Notes under the pieces: generated by a model
Told to the model about the DNA's origin: nothing
What the model saw: only the letters and a program-made list of their open reading frames with translations
Database searches by the model: none
Shown: positions 1-7,455 of the stretch, in pieces
Numbering within the stretch: the first letter of the stretch is position 1
How the letters are laid out: each line of letters begins with the position of its first letter
Source: Chryseobacterium gleum
GTDB lineage: Bacteria > Bacteroidota > Bacteroidia > Flavobacteriales_D > Crocinitomicaceae
NCBI GenBank assembly: GCA_945877005.1
Contig: CAMCQL010000062.1
Span: 1-9,164 of the forward strand
Direction of reading: 5' to 3'
Length of the DNA: 9,164 bases
Translations under genes and position numbers: made by a program

Positions 1-111
1 AACATTTCTTACGATGCCAATTATATTTACCTGATGTACAGCAGTAGTAGCATTTACAGAGTATTCACTAGTAAAGAACTTGGTTTATCTATTCGCTGTC
101 TCAAGGATTAA
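1..111 (+). CDS. C-terminal end of a FISUMP-domain protein (5' part outside window)
   Basis: Frame 1 is open from the first base and gives 36 residues before a TAA at 109-111. The end reads GLSIRCLKD followed by stop. This matches the usual end of the Fibrobacter succinogenes major paralogous domain (FISUMP, TIGR02145), whose last residues are typically G-x-S-V/I-R-C-x-x-D. These domains have a C-type-lectin/sulfatase-modifying-like fold. They are common at the ends of secreted or lipoprotein surface proteins of Bacteroidota, and their role is mostly unknown. The fragment is Ser/Tyr-rich (YLMYSSSSIYRVF), as expected of the last strands of the domain. Signal peptide and N-terminal domains lie outside the window, so the full protein cannot be named. 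A strong terminator follows 21 bases after the stop, so this is the last gene of its transcript. The family call rests on a short C-terminal signature only. Confidence 0.7.
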   Translation, partial: NISYDANYIYLMYSSSSIYRVFTSKELGLSIRCLKD

Positions 112-132
112 TCTGTATCTAAATTGAAGAAT

Positions 133-159
133 GGGCTATGAAAATCATAGCCCTTTTTT
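133..159 (+). terminator. Rho-independent terminator of the FISUMP gene
   Basis: A perfect 8-bp stem GGGCTATG (133-140) / CATAGCCC (146-153) with an AAAAT loop is followed directly by six T (154-159). It lies 21 bases after the stop codon at 111, so it ends the transcript entering from the left edge. Confidence 0.93.
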
Positions 160-270
160 ATTTACACAGACATCGTAGTGCTACCCCTTCCCATTACCAC
201 AACCAAATTTAGCCCTATAAAAAAAAAAACATATAGTGCTAGTAGATATTATTATAAATAATATAATAAA

Positions 271-341
271 ACCCGCTCGTCCTTTACAGTAACGTACCAA
301 AAACCGTACCCACCAAGTTCGCCGAAACCTTGAAATCCCCT
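271..341. other. GC-rich block in AT-rich spacer, possible conserved or relict element
   Basis: Between the two terminators, positions 271-340 contain 36 G/C of 70, while the neighbouring 201-270 contain only 12 of 70. The block includes a short direct repeat CGTACC at 293-298 and 305-310. Read on the minus strand it is open and Arg/Trp-rich (RFRRTWWVRF), but the only open frame starts inside the tRNA gene and crosses that gene's terminator, so a protein is unlikely. It could be a remnant of a gene or repeat linked to tRNA loci, or a small RNA. Nothing in the sequence decides between these. The rest of the 160-358 spacer is simple AT-rich DNA with an A-tract at 220-229. Confidence 0.4.
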
Positions 342-358
342 TCAAAATAGCACAAAAT

Positions 359-387
359 AAAAAAAGCTCCACATTTCTGTAGAGCTT
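359..387 (-). terminator. Rho-independent terminator of tRNA-Gln
   Basis: Read on the minus strand, a 10-bp stem (378-387 with 364-373, one G-T wobble) closes a GAAA tetraloop (374-377). A run of T follows, seen as the A-run 359-365 on the plus strand. It starts 7 bases after the tRNA 3' end, so the tRNA is a single-gene transcription unit. Confidence 0.92.
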
Positions 388-393
388 ATCTTG

Positions 394-466
394 TTGTCCC
401 ACTAGGGCTCGAACCTAGACTCTTCTGAATCAAAATCAGACGTGTTGCCAATTACACCATGGGACA
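394..466 (-). tRNA. trnQ: tRNA-Gln (anticodon UUG)
   Basis: The minus strand of this 73-base segment folds as a complete cloverleaf. The acceptor stem is TGTCCCA (460-466) with TGGGACA (395-401), all seven pairs Watson-Crick. The D-arm region contains GGTGTAATTGGCAAC. The 5-bp anticodon stem TCTGA/TCAGA encloses the loop TTTTGAT, which places the anticodon TTG at 431-433. The T stem CTAGG/CCTAG encloses TTCGAGC. The discriminator base is A (394). CCA is not encoded: the next bases on the minus strand are CA, so CCA must be added after transcription. A UUG anticodon reads CAA and, by wobble, CAG glutamine codons. The gene stands alone, with its own promoter and terminator, and is divergent from the glycosyltransferase gene. 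Confidence 0.96.
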
Positions 467-476
467 ATTACGAGGA

Positions 477-506
477 CAAAATTAGTAAGTATTTTTTAAT
501 TTGCAA
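477..506 (-). promoter_or_regulatory. Bacteroidota-type promoter of tRNA-Gln
   Basis: On the minus strand, TTG at 504-506 is followed by exactly 19 bases and then TAATTTTG (477-484), a perfect match to the -7 consensus TAnnTTTG of the Bacteroidota primary sigma factor. The -7 box ends 10 bases before the tRNA 5' end, so the leader should be only a few bases long. Confidence 0.85.
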
Positions 507-679
507 GAAGCAACAATAAAAATTGAAAAAAAAATTAAACATTCATTAACAATAGCATAGTAAATAACTAATAAACAAAACTATAAAAATAAAAACCTAA
601 GATTGAAAAAGTTAAGACCCTAACGATAGAACTCAAAAAATACGTGTTTTAATCCTTACATATGTCGTACCAATAAAGA

Positions 680-711
680 TAATTTCTTAATTTCGTCAAC
701 TTAAGAAATTA
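680..711. repeat. Perfect 11-bp inverted repeat before the glycosyltransferase gene
   Basis: TAATTTCTTAA (680-690) is the exact reverse complement of TTAAGAAATTA (701-711), with a 10-base spacer. The repeat ends 20 bases before the ATG at 732. It could be an operator for a dimeric regulator or an mRNA hairpin in the 5' leader. It is not followed by a T-run, so a terminator is unlikely. The segment TAATTTCG (688-695) inside it resembles a -7 box with one mismatch, but no TTG lies at the right distance upstream. Confidence 0.7.
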
Positions 712-731
712 ATTAACATTTTAGAAATCGT

Positions 732-3700
732 ATGGACTACAAAAAACTCAACACCTACACTGGATGGTTCGTGTTTTTAATAGCAACCACTGCTTATTTT
801 ATTACCATAGAAGATACTGTAAGTTTGTGGGATTGTGGTGAATATATCACAGCCGCTTATAAATTGGAAGTTGGTCACCCTCCTGGTGCTCCCCTCTTCA
901 TGTTATTGGGAAGAATTTTCTCGTTTTTTGCAGCGCCTGAAAATGTAGCAGTGTGGATCAATAGAATGTCTGGATTATCTAGTTCATTCAGTATTTTATT
1001 TATGTTTTGGTCGATTACGATGCTCGCAAAGAAAATGGCGTTAAACAATAAAAGAACACTGTCTAAAGGCGAAATCATTGCAATTTTAGGAAGTGGGGCA
1101 GTTGGCGCTTTAGCATACACATTTACAGATTCTTTCTGGTTTTCTGCCGTGGAAGGTGAGGTTTATGCGATGTCGTCGTTGTTTACAGCTATCATTTTCT
1201 GGGCTATCTTAAAATGGGACGAAGAAACAGAAGCCATCAAATTTGGAGAACTTGATTTAGATGTGAGTCCATTAAGGTGGATGATATTAATAATGTTCCT
1301 TTTCGGATTAGCGATCGGAGTCCATTTACTTGGATTATTGGTAATCCCTTCAATTGCTTATGTGATTTACTTCAATCAAACTGCAAAATTTAGTTGGAAA
1401 GGTTTCTTCATTACGGGAATCGTTTCCATTTTTACGTTAGGATTCATTCAAGAAGGAATTATCCCAGGTACAATTTCATTGGCTTCTAAATTTGAAATCG
1501 CATTTGTCAATTCAATGGGAATGCCTTTCTACATTGGAAGTTTATTCTTTTTCGTATTATTAATTATCGGTTCCATTTTCTTGGTTCGTTGGTCTAAGAA
1601 AAACGACAAACCGATTTTAAATGCAGCTGCCTTAGGGTTCATCGTTTTCTTAATCGGATATGGTTCTTTCGCAACGATTGTGATTCGTTCAAGTGCAAAT
1701 ACTCCTTTGGATGAAAACGACCCGGAAAATTTGGTGACTTTACACTCTTATTTAAAACGTGAACAATATGGAAGTTGGCCAATTGCATCTGGTCCTTACT
1801 GGAATTCAAAAGTAGACGAAGACCAAAGTAAATGGGGCGATCGTTCTAAGTTTTATGCACGTCGTTTTGTTGTTACGCGTGGCGAACAAGACTTAAAAGC
1901 ATTTAGAGCAGAATCAGATGCAAAAAAACACGCTAAAACTTTAGGAAATGGTCATGAAGTTATTGAGAAATATTATGTGACTAACGACGGCTACAGAGAA
2001 AATCAAGAACCTGTGTATGCACAAAACACGTTTTTTCCACGTATGTATTGGAGTCAAGACCAAGTTAAAATTGATGCCTACAAATCTTGGTCTGGTTACA
2101 ACGAAGCAGAAGACAAAGGAACAGACATTGGAAATGATGGTAAAAGATTGCCTTCCTTTGGAGAAAACCTAACTTACTTCGCACGTTATCAAATCAATTG
2201 GATGTATTGGAGGTATTTCATGTGGAACTTTGCAGGTCGTCAAAACGACATTCAAGGACATGGAGATGCGATGCGAGGAAATTGGTTAACAGGATTTAGC
2301 TCAATTGATAAAGAACATTTGGGAGCGCAAGGAATTGATGCGCCTACTTTTACCACTAACAATGAATCAAACAATAAATTTTACTTATTCCCTCTGATTT
2401 TAGCGGTGATAGGAATGGTTTTCCATTTCTACAGAGCGCCAAAAGATGCGTTCATCGTATTGCTTTCTTTCATTTTTACCGGTTTAGCGATTGTCATCTA
2501 CCTGAATCAAAAACCGTTCGAACCAAGGGAACGTGATTATGCGTATGCTGCGTCTTTCTATATGTTTGCCATTTGGATTGGACTGTCCGTTTTTGCCTTG
2601 TTTGAAATGTCCAAATCATTTACCAAGTTAGAATTGAAAAGAACTGGAATCATCGCAGCAGGTGGGTTGGTATTCTTTTTTATCATTGACAGAATGGGCG
2701 GAGGATTCACAGCTTCCCTGTCATGGTTATACATTTCGGTGATTGCTGGCGCATTAATCGGCATCATGCATTTGTTAGGTAAAAAATCCAAAAATGAAAC
2801 ACAAGGCGCTTATGCTGCCATTGCAATTGCTGCCATAGCACCCTTGTTATTAGCAGTTCAAGGTTGGGACGACCACGACAGAAGCGAAAAAACATCTGCA
2901 CGTGATCTTGCCTACAATTACCTTGAATCTTGCGCTAAAAATGCAATCATATTTACCAACGGGGACAACGATACATTCCCATTGTGGTATTTACAAGAGG
3001 TGGAGGAAAAAAGAACTGACGTTAGAGTTTGTAACCTTTCCTTGATGCAAACAGATTGGTACACTGATCAAATGAAAATGAAGGCGTATACTTCTGAACC
3101 ATTGCCTATTAAATTCAGAGAAGATCAAATCATGATGTATGCAGGTAATACAGATCAGGTTTATTTCTTGTCTATGTTAGATTTAATGAATGCCGGAGTA
3201 CCGAAAGAAGCATTGAAAAAAATATACACTTCTAAAATTAAATACAACAAAGCTGCTTTTCAAGAAGCATTTTCACAATTCCAAGAAAATGCAGCCATGG
3301 TTGCTAACACAATCAAATCTAAAACTCCTGAGGCACAGGCAAACATAGATGCTATTAGATCTAAAATTTCTACGCCAGCGGCAGCCCCTTCTTACTCGGA
3401 TGTTGACAGAGTTATGACTGCTTCTCTAGAGATTTTGATGGGTTACAGTAACGGAATGATTGACGCACCACAAGAAATGTTGCAACAATTCCAAACTACT
3501 TTAAAAGATTGGGAGAAATCTTGGGACTACCTTCCGATGGATATTGCAATGGAATTTGTTCGAGACGATAAAAATCAAATCGACAATAACGGCCATAAAT
3601 TAAGAGTATTCCCTTCACGTGGTTTTATATTACCAGTGAATAAAAAGAATGCGATTGCTTCTGGTATCGTTGCAAAAACGGATGCGGAAAGAATACCTTC

Positions 3701-4799
3701 TGAAATTAGATTCAGTATCGACGAGCAAGCATTGACAAGAGAACAAGTCATGATGTTAGATATCTTGGCCAACAATGATTGGAAACGTCCAATTTATTTT
3801 TCTTCTCCTGGTGGTTCAAATGTTTCAATTGCTCTTTACCAAAGAGGTTTTGTAAAACAAAATGGAATTGCTTATGAATTTACTCCCGTGGTAGATCGTA
3901 ATCCAATCGACAAAGAAAAAATGTACAAGAATCTAACAAAAGTGTATGACTTTGGTAAAATGAATAAAAAAGGTGTTTTGACAGACTATTACACACGTCG
4001 TCATACATCACAATACCGTGACCAATTCATTCGTTTGGCTGAAGCCTACTTGAATGAAGCTGATGAGTTGAAAAATGGTAAAATTCAATTCCCAGGTCAA
4101 ATTTCCGAATTACGTGGTGCTGGTCAAACCAAAACTGCAGATTCACTTCAAAACATATTGAAAAACGCAGACAAAACAATTGCAGACAATAAGAAAAAAG
4201 CAATTGAACTGATTGATCGCTCCATCAATGTAATGCCAATCAGTAACGTAATTGACTATGGTGAACCAAACCCAGGAAATGCGAATTTTGAATTGGCTCC
4301 AGGTGTAACTTTCGAAGGTTACTCTGATGGAACATTGCATGAATACGTAGGCGTTCTATATAGAGCTGGAAATAAAGCAAAAGCGAATAAATTAGCAGGA
4401 GAAGTGGCAACTCAAATTGAATCTATTTTAAATTACTTTGAAAAAAGTAATGCATCGTTTGCTTTCAACAACAAACCTGATTTAATTTCTGCCTTAACAA
4501 ACTATATGATTGTTGCTACTTATACCGCAGATGCAGAAATCGGAGACAAAAATAGTGCAGTAGCAAAACGATTGAATGCGAAAATTAACGCGTTGTACAA
4601 AGTAGTTTTCCCAAGAATTTACAGTGATTTAAGTGTTGACGGAAAAGATCGCGTTGAAATTGAAAAATTGAAAAATCACATTGAAGCGGTTGGAGTGAAA
4701 TATGGTTTTAGAGCAGCACCTGCAAATATTTCAGCACCTACAACACAGGAAAATTTCACCCCTGAACAATTACAAGAAATGATGCAACAAATGCAATAA
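732..4799 (+). CDS. DUF2723 / TMEM260-like (GT117) polytopic membrane glycosyltransferase
   Basis: The 1355-residue protein has an N-terminal DUF2723 domain (PF11028), the family of human TMEM260, a protein O-mannosyltransferase. Visible family signatures are the first-loop acidic motif DCGEY (D34, E37) with D28 nearby, HPPG (49-52), EVY (143-145) and GVHLLG (196-201). The first acidic motif fits the GT-C fold, where loop-1 acidic residues bind metal or act in catalysis. About nine hydrophobic segments lie between residues 10 and 318. A soluble loop (about 320-545, with NPEN-like and YWRYFMWNF stretches) follows, then about six more membrane segments (548-709) containing EPRERDY (597-603), then a large C-terminal soluble domain with GDNDTFPLWYL (744-754) and NDWKRPIYF (1015-1023). 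The long form is typical of Bacteroidota. The acceptor is unknown; transfer of a lipid-linked sugar to exported proteins is inferred from TMEM260. An in-frame TAA at 714-716 supports the start at 732. No Shine-Dalgarno is visible. Confidence 0.9.
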   Translation: MDYKKLNTYTGWFVFLIATTAYFITIEDTVSLWDCGEYITAAYKLEVGHPPGAPLFMLLGRIFSFFAAPENVAVWINRMSGLSSSFSILFMFWSITMLAKKMALNNKRTLSKGEIIAILGSGAVGALAYTFTDSFWFSAVEGEVYAMSSLFTAIIFWAILKWDEETEAIKFGELDLDVSPLRWMILIMFLFGLAIGVHLLGLLVIPSIAYVIYFNQTAKFSWKGFFITGIVSIFTLGFIQEGIIPGTISLASKFEIAFVNSMGMPFYIGSLFFFVLLIIGSIFLVRWSKKNDKPILNAAALGFIVFLIGYGSFATIVIRSSANTPLDENDPENLVTLHSYLKREQYGSWPIASGPYWNSKVDEDQSKWGDRSKFYARRFVVTRGEQDLKAFRAESDAKKHAKTLGNGHEVIEKYYVTNDGYRENQEPVYAQNTFFPRMYWSQDQVKIDAYKSWSGYNEAEDKGTDIGNDGKRLPSFGENLTYFARYQINWMYWRYFMWNFAGRQNDIQGHGDAMRGNWLTGFSSIDKEHLGAQGIDAPTFTTNNESNNKFYLFPLILAVIGMVFHFYRAPKDAFIVLLSFIFTGLAIVIYLNQKPFEPRERDYAYAASFYMFAIWIGLSVFALFEMSKSFTKLELKRTGIIAAGGLVFFFIIDRMGGGFTASLSWLYISVIAGALIGIMHLLGKKSKNETQGAYAAIAIAAIAPLLLAVQGWDDHDRSEKTSARDLAYNYLESCAKNAIIFTNGDNDTFPLWYLQEVEEKRTDVRVCNLSLMQTDWYTDQMKMKAYTSEPLPIKFREDQIMMYAGNTDQVYFLSMLDLMNAGVPKEALKKIYTSKIKYNKAAFQEAFSQFQENAAMVANTIKSKTPEAQANIDAIRSKISTPAAAPSYSDVDRVMTASLEILMGYSNGMIDAPQEMLQQFQTTLKDWEKSWDYLPMDIAMEFVRDDKNQIDNNGHKLRVFPSRGFILPVNKKNAIASGIVAKTDAERIPSEIRFSIDEQALTREQVMMLDILANNDWKRPIYFSSPGGSNVSIALYQRGFVKQNGIAYEFTPVVDRNPIDKEKMYKNLTKVYDFGKMNKKGVLTDYYTRRHTSQYRDQFIRLAEAYLNEADELKNGKIQFPGQISELRGAGQTKTADSLQNILKNADKTIADNKKKAIELIDRSINVMPISNVIDYGEPNPGNANFELAPGVTFEGYSDGTLHEYVGVLYRAGNKAKANKLAGEVATQIESILNYFEKSNASFAFNNKPDLISALTNYMIVATYTADAEIGDKNSAVAKRLNAKINALYKVVFPRIYSDLSVDGKDRVEIEKLKNHIEAVGVKYGFRAAPANISAPTTQENFTPEQLQEMMQQMQ

Positions 4800-4810
4800 G
4801 ATTGTAATTC

Positions 4811-5428
4811 ATGCACCTTTTTAAAACCCCACCTATTGTTAAAAAACTATTTTTTAATCGTAAGTGGGGTTTTCCTTTGAATAAGAATGTTGTTTACCTC
4901 ACTTTCGACGACGGACCTCATCCCGCAATTACCCCATGGGTTTTGGATGAACTCAATAAAAATCAAATCAAAGCGTGTTTTTTTTGTGTGGGAGAAAATG
5001 TAGCGCGCTACCCTGAACTATTTCAGAGAATTTTGAAAGAAGGGCATCAAGTTGGTAATCATACAATGCATCATGACAATGCCCTAAAAACCTCTAAAAA
5101 AAACTACCTCAACTCAATTGAGTCAGCAAAAGCACTGATACCATCAAAGTTATTCCGTCCACCCTACGGTCGATTACAGCTTTCGAGAGAAAAATCAATT
5201 TTGAAAAACTTCACGATTGTCATGTGGTCGTGGTTAAGTTACGATTTTGATCAGCAATTACCGATTTCAGTCATTTTAGAAAATGCAAAAATGAACATTC
5301 ATGGAGGCGAAATTCTTGTTTTTCACGACAATCCAAAAATTGAAGCGCGTCAAAAAGAATTATTACCCCAATTCATTGCTTTGATACAAGAAAAAAAACT
5401 TGAATTTCAGCTACTCCCCGTAGACTAA
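4811..5428 (+). CDS. NodB-type polysaccharide deacetylase (carbohydrate esterase family 4)
   Basis: This 205-residue protein carries all five NodB motifs in order: TFDDGP (31-36; D33 probable catalytic base, D34 metal ligand), NHTMH (83-87; H84 and H87 metal ligands), RPPYG (116-120), the W/D motif MWSWLSYDF (138-146) and LVFHD (169-173; H172 catalytic). CE4 enzymes remove acetyl groups from GlcNAc-type sugars in chitin, peptidoglycan or surface glycans, using a divalent metal. All key residues are present, so activity is expected; the substrate is not shown by the sequence. Unlike many CE4 enzymes there is no signal peptide or membrane anchor: residues 1-26 are basic and mixed. This suggests a cytoplasmic enzyme acting on a precursor, or a non-classical route out. 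It starts 11 bases after the glycosyltransferase stop and is probably co-transcribed with it. Its last 18 bases overlap the convergent decarboxylase gene. Confidence 0.92.
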   Translation: MHLFKTPPIVKKLFFNRKWGFPLNKNVVYLTFDDGPHPAITPWVLDELNKNQIKACFFCVGENVARYPELFQRILKEGHQVGNHTMHHDNALKTSKKNYLNSIESAKALIPSKLFRPPYGRLQLSREKSILKNFTIVMWSWLSYDFDQQLPISVILENAKMNIHGGEILVFHDNPKIEARQKELLPQFIALIQEKKLEFQLLPVD

Positions 5429-6847
5429 TTTTTGCTTCGCTTTCAACAACATTTCAATGGTTTGATCAATGGTGTCCAATTTAGTTCGAAAAGACAGAAT
5501 TGCAATTCGAATGACAAATCGCTGTTGAATATTTGTAGAACTCAAGTACGTAGTTCCATCTTGATGAATATGTTTCAATAATTGTTTCGTTAAATCATTT
5601 TCCTCCTCCAATGTTTGAGCCGGTACCCAGAAATAGATGATCGACAAATCGGGTTGAGGGCTACATCCAAATCCATGATTGAGTAGTTCTTGATGACAAT
5701 ATTGCGCCAACAATAATTTTTCTTTCAAACACGCTTTAAACGCTTCCACCCCATGTAATTTTAATGGCAACCACATACGAAGCCCTCTAAAATTACGACT
5801 TAATTCTGGAGAAATATCTGCAGCATCCAATCCAAAATCGTCTAAATCTTGCAGGTAATTTGCAGAATACCGATGGGAATGAAGCGCAGCGGCTTTGTCT
5901 TTTATCAAAACAGCACCAGAACCGTACGATAAAAACAGACCTTTGTGAGGGTCAATTACAAGTGAATCAGCCAATTCTATCCCTTTAAATTGGGAAGCCA
6001 CCTCCTCGACCAATACAAAAAAACCTCCATAGGCGGCATCTACATGATACCATAAGTTAAACTTTTCAGCAATCTGAGCCAAAGATTCCAAAGGATCTAT
6101 CGTTCCAGTATTCGTTGTACCAGCGGAAGCAATCAACAAAAAGGGTTCATACCCTTCTGCAATATCTTTTACAATTTTAACCTCCAAGTCGCTTGGAACC
6201 ATTCGATTTTCTTCGTCCAATGCCACGTAGGAAATCCTAATATGTTCCAAACCTATTACGCACAATGCTTTATGACTTGCATGATGGGTGTTTTCCCCCA
6301 TGTAAACGACACATTTACGAGGGTCTTTTTCAATAATACGGTGCTTGTCTCTCGCCGAAGTCAGCGCAATCAAGGTCGCAATGGAACCTCCAGAAGTCAG
6401 CGTTCCAACACCTTCTTTTGGGAAATTAAAAATCTTTTTCAACCATTGAATCAATTCATCCTCCAATAGTGATGCTCCAGGAGAAGTATACCTCACCCCT
6501 GCATACACATTGGTCAACGCAGCCAAATAATCACCCATCGCTGACGCATACAATCCTCCACCAGGTATGTAGCCCAAATACCCAGGTCCAGAAGTTCTAA
6601 CTCCTTTATTGACTATTTCTTCGTCCAATCGGTGCAGGGCATCTTTCAAACTAATCACGGTAGTTTCATCAATGGCAAAAGAATCAGAAACATGACTTCC
6701 ACCAATAAAAGAAGGCTGCTGTTCCATCGTTGAAAGAAACGATTCTGTATAATTCTTGAGTAATTGAAAATAATCTTCTCTCGAGGCACTATTCGGCTCT
6801 AAAGCACTAGATTGTTGTTGAAGTGCTTCAATGGCTGCTCTAAGCAT
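5411..6847 (-). CDS. PLP-dependent group II amino acid decarboxylase family protein
   Basis: This 478-residue protein has the full set of group II decarboxylase signatures (aromatic amino acid, histidine and glutamate decarboxylase superfamily, fold type I). They are TSGGSIA (151-157, phosphate binding), THHASHKA (187-194, with H189 the likely ring-stacking His), SAGTTNTG (241-248), HVDAAYGG (268-275; D270 binds the pyridine nitrogen) and DPHKGLF (299-305; K302 forms the Schiff base). RNFRGLRMWLPLKLHG (351-366) matches the conserved segment near the active site. The residue after the Schiff-base lysine is Gly, where aromatic amino acid decarboxylases usually have Trp (HKW), so dopa/tryptophan specificity should not be assumed. 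Length is normal for the family. It is cytoplasmic, with no signal peptide. It starts 6 bases after the DUF2480 stop (spacer CAAAAG), so the two form an operon. No terminator is visible after it; its end runs 18 bp into the opposite gene. Confidence 0.88.
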   Translation of the reverse strand: MLRAAIEALQQQSSALEPNSASREDYFQLLKNYTESFLSTMEQQPSFIGGSHVSDSFAIDETTVISLKDALHRLDEEIVNKGVRTSGPGYLGYIPGGGLYASAMGDYLAALTNVYAGVRYTSPGASLLEDELIQWLKKIFNFPKEGVGTLTSGGSIATLIALTSARDKHRIIEKDPRKCVVYMGENTHHASHKALCVIGLEHIRISYVALDEENRMVPSDLEVKIVKDIAEGYEPFLLIASAGTTNTGTIDPLESLAQIAEKFNLWYHVDAAYGGFFVLVEEVASQFKGIELADSLVIDPHKGLFLSYGSGAVLIKDKAAALHSHRYSANYLQDLDDFGLDAADISPELSRNFRGLRMWLPLKLHGVEAFKACLKEKLLLAQYCHQELLNHGFGCSPQPDLSIIYFWVPAQTLEEENDLTKQLLKHIHQDGTTYLSSTNIQQRFVIRIAILSFRTKLDTIDQTIEMLLKAKQKLVYGE

Positions 6848-6853
6848 CTTTTG

Positions 6854-7360
6854 TTATTTACGTTTGTACACAGGAACTGTAGAACAAGGCTCCCCATACA
6901 TAATGCTTTTTACTACTGGCTGAAGTCGTTGCACCAACAAACTCATCGCATATTCCGGACTAGTAATGTCTGAACAACCTTTGATGATAACACGTCCTTC
7001 TTTAAATGAAGTAACATCCATACCTTCTATGGTTTGCTTGATCATTTCTTTTTCCAACGCTTCTTTGGAACCAACACTTACAAATGCAGCAATTCCATGC
7101 AATTTGGAACTTACCAACATGTAGGCCCAAGTTGGAATGATTGCATCAGCAGAACAATGCACAAATACGTATTTACCCTCAAATTGTGACCAATCGTTTT
7201 CTGCTAAAAATGAACGAAAATCTTTTTCCTTCAATACTAATCCCTCCCACAACTGATCCGCTAAATCAATTCCTACAATGTTATTTTTCGCAGGTTTATA
7301 GTCTGCTAGATCCATTTGAATCAAACCACTTTCAGTCACTTTATTGATGATTTCTTCCAT
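6854..7360 (-). CDS. DUF2480 family protein
   Basis: This 168-residue protein matches DUF2480 (PF10652) along its whole length. Recognisable blocks are SGLIQMDLADY (11-21), LVLKEKDFR (41-49), NDWSQFEGKYV (55-65), HCSADAIIPTWAYML (68-82), VIIKGCSD (124-131) and the strongly conserved end KSIMYGEPCSTVPVYKRK (151-168). The family is known mainly from Bacteroidota and has no established function. H68, C69, C129 and C159 lie in the most conserved blocks, which would suit metal or Fe-S binding or redox chemistry; that is inference. From memory, DUF2480 genes in Flavobacteriia often lie near SUF iron-sulfur assembly genes. No SUF gene is in this window, and here it leads an operon with a PLP decarboxylase 6 bases downstream. 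The protein is soluble with no signal peptide. A promoter with correct spacing lies about 95 bases upstream of the start. Confidence 0.9.
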   Translation of the reverse strand: MEEIINKVTESGLIQMDLADYKPAKNNIVGIDLADQLWEGLVLKEKDFRSFLAENDWSQFEGKYVFVHCSADAIIPTWAYMLVSSKLHGIAAFVSVGSKEALEKEMIKQTIEGMDVTSFKEGRVIIKGCSDITSPEYAMSLLVQRLQPVVKSIMYGEPCSTVPVYKRK

Positions 7361-7372
7361 TATTTTATGTGT

Positions 7373-7388
7373 TTTTATCGTTTTATCG
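7373..7388. repeat. Tandem 8-mer in the DUF2480 leader
   Basis: TTTTATCG occurs twice head to tail (7373-7380 and 7381-7388), 13-28 bases before the DUF2480 start. It may affect translation or be chance in AT-rich DNA; no function is implied by the sequence. Confidence 0.4.
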
Positions 7389-7455
7389 CTAATACTCCAT
7401 AGTTGACCCGCTTTTTTACGTCTACAATTCCTAAAGTTAAGTCGAAAAGTGTGTG

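Noticed and set aside
181..402. Minus-strand open frame of 73 codons between the FISUMP gene and the tRNA
   Set aside because: It starts inside the tRNA-Gln gene and runs through that gene's terminator hairpin. Only the GC-rich block 271-341 within it is of interest.
394..466. tRNA-Gln as an integration site of a mobile element
   Set aside because: No duplicated tRNA 3' end, integrase or transposase was seen in the window.
688..695. TAATTTCG as a -7 promoter box for the glycosyltransferase gene
   Set aside because: It has one mismatch and no TTG at the required distance, and it lies inside the inverted repeat, which explains it equally well.
875..1120. Open frame on the strand opposite the glycosyltransferase (also 2558-2791, 3575-3775, 4143-4340)
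   Set aside because: Each lies wholly inside a strongly supported coding region and shows no recognisable domain.
6242..6469. Plus-strand frame opposite the decarboxylase (also 7141-7347 opposite DUF2480 and 7973-8158 opposite the nucleotidyltransferase)
   Set aside because: They mirror well-supported genes, have no recognisable domain and no start signals.
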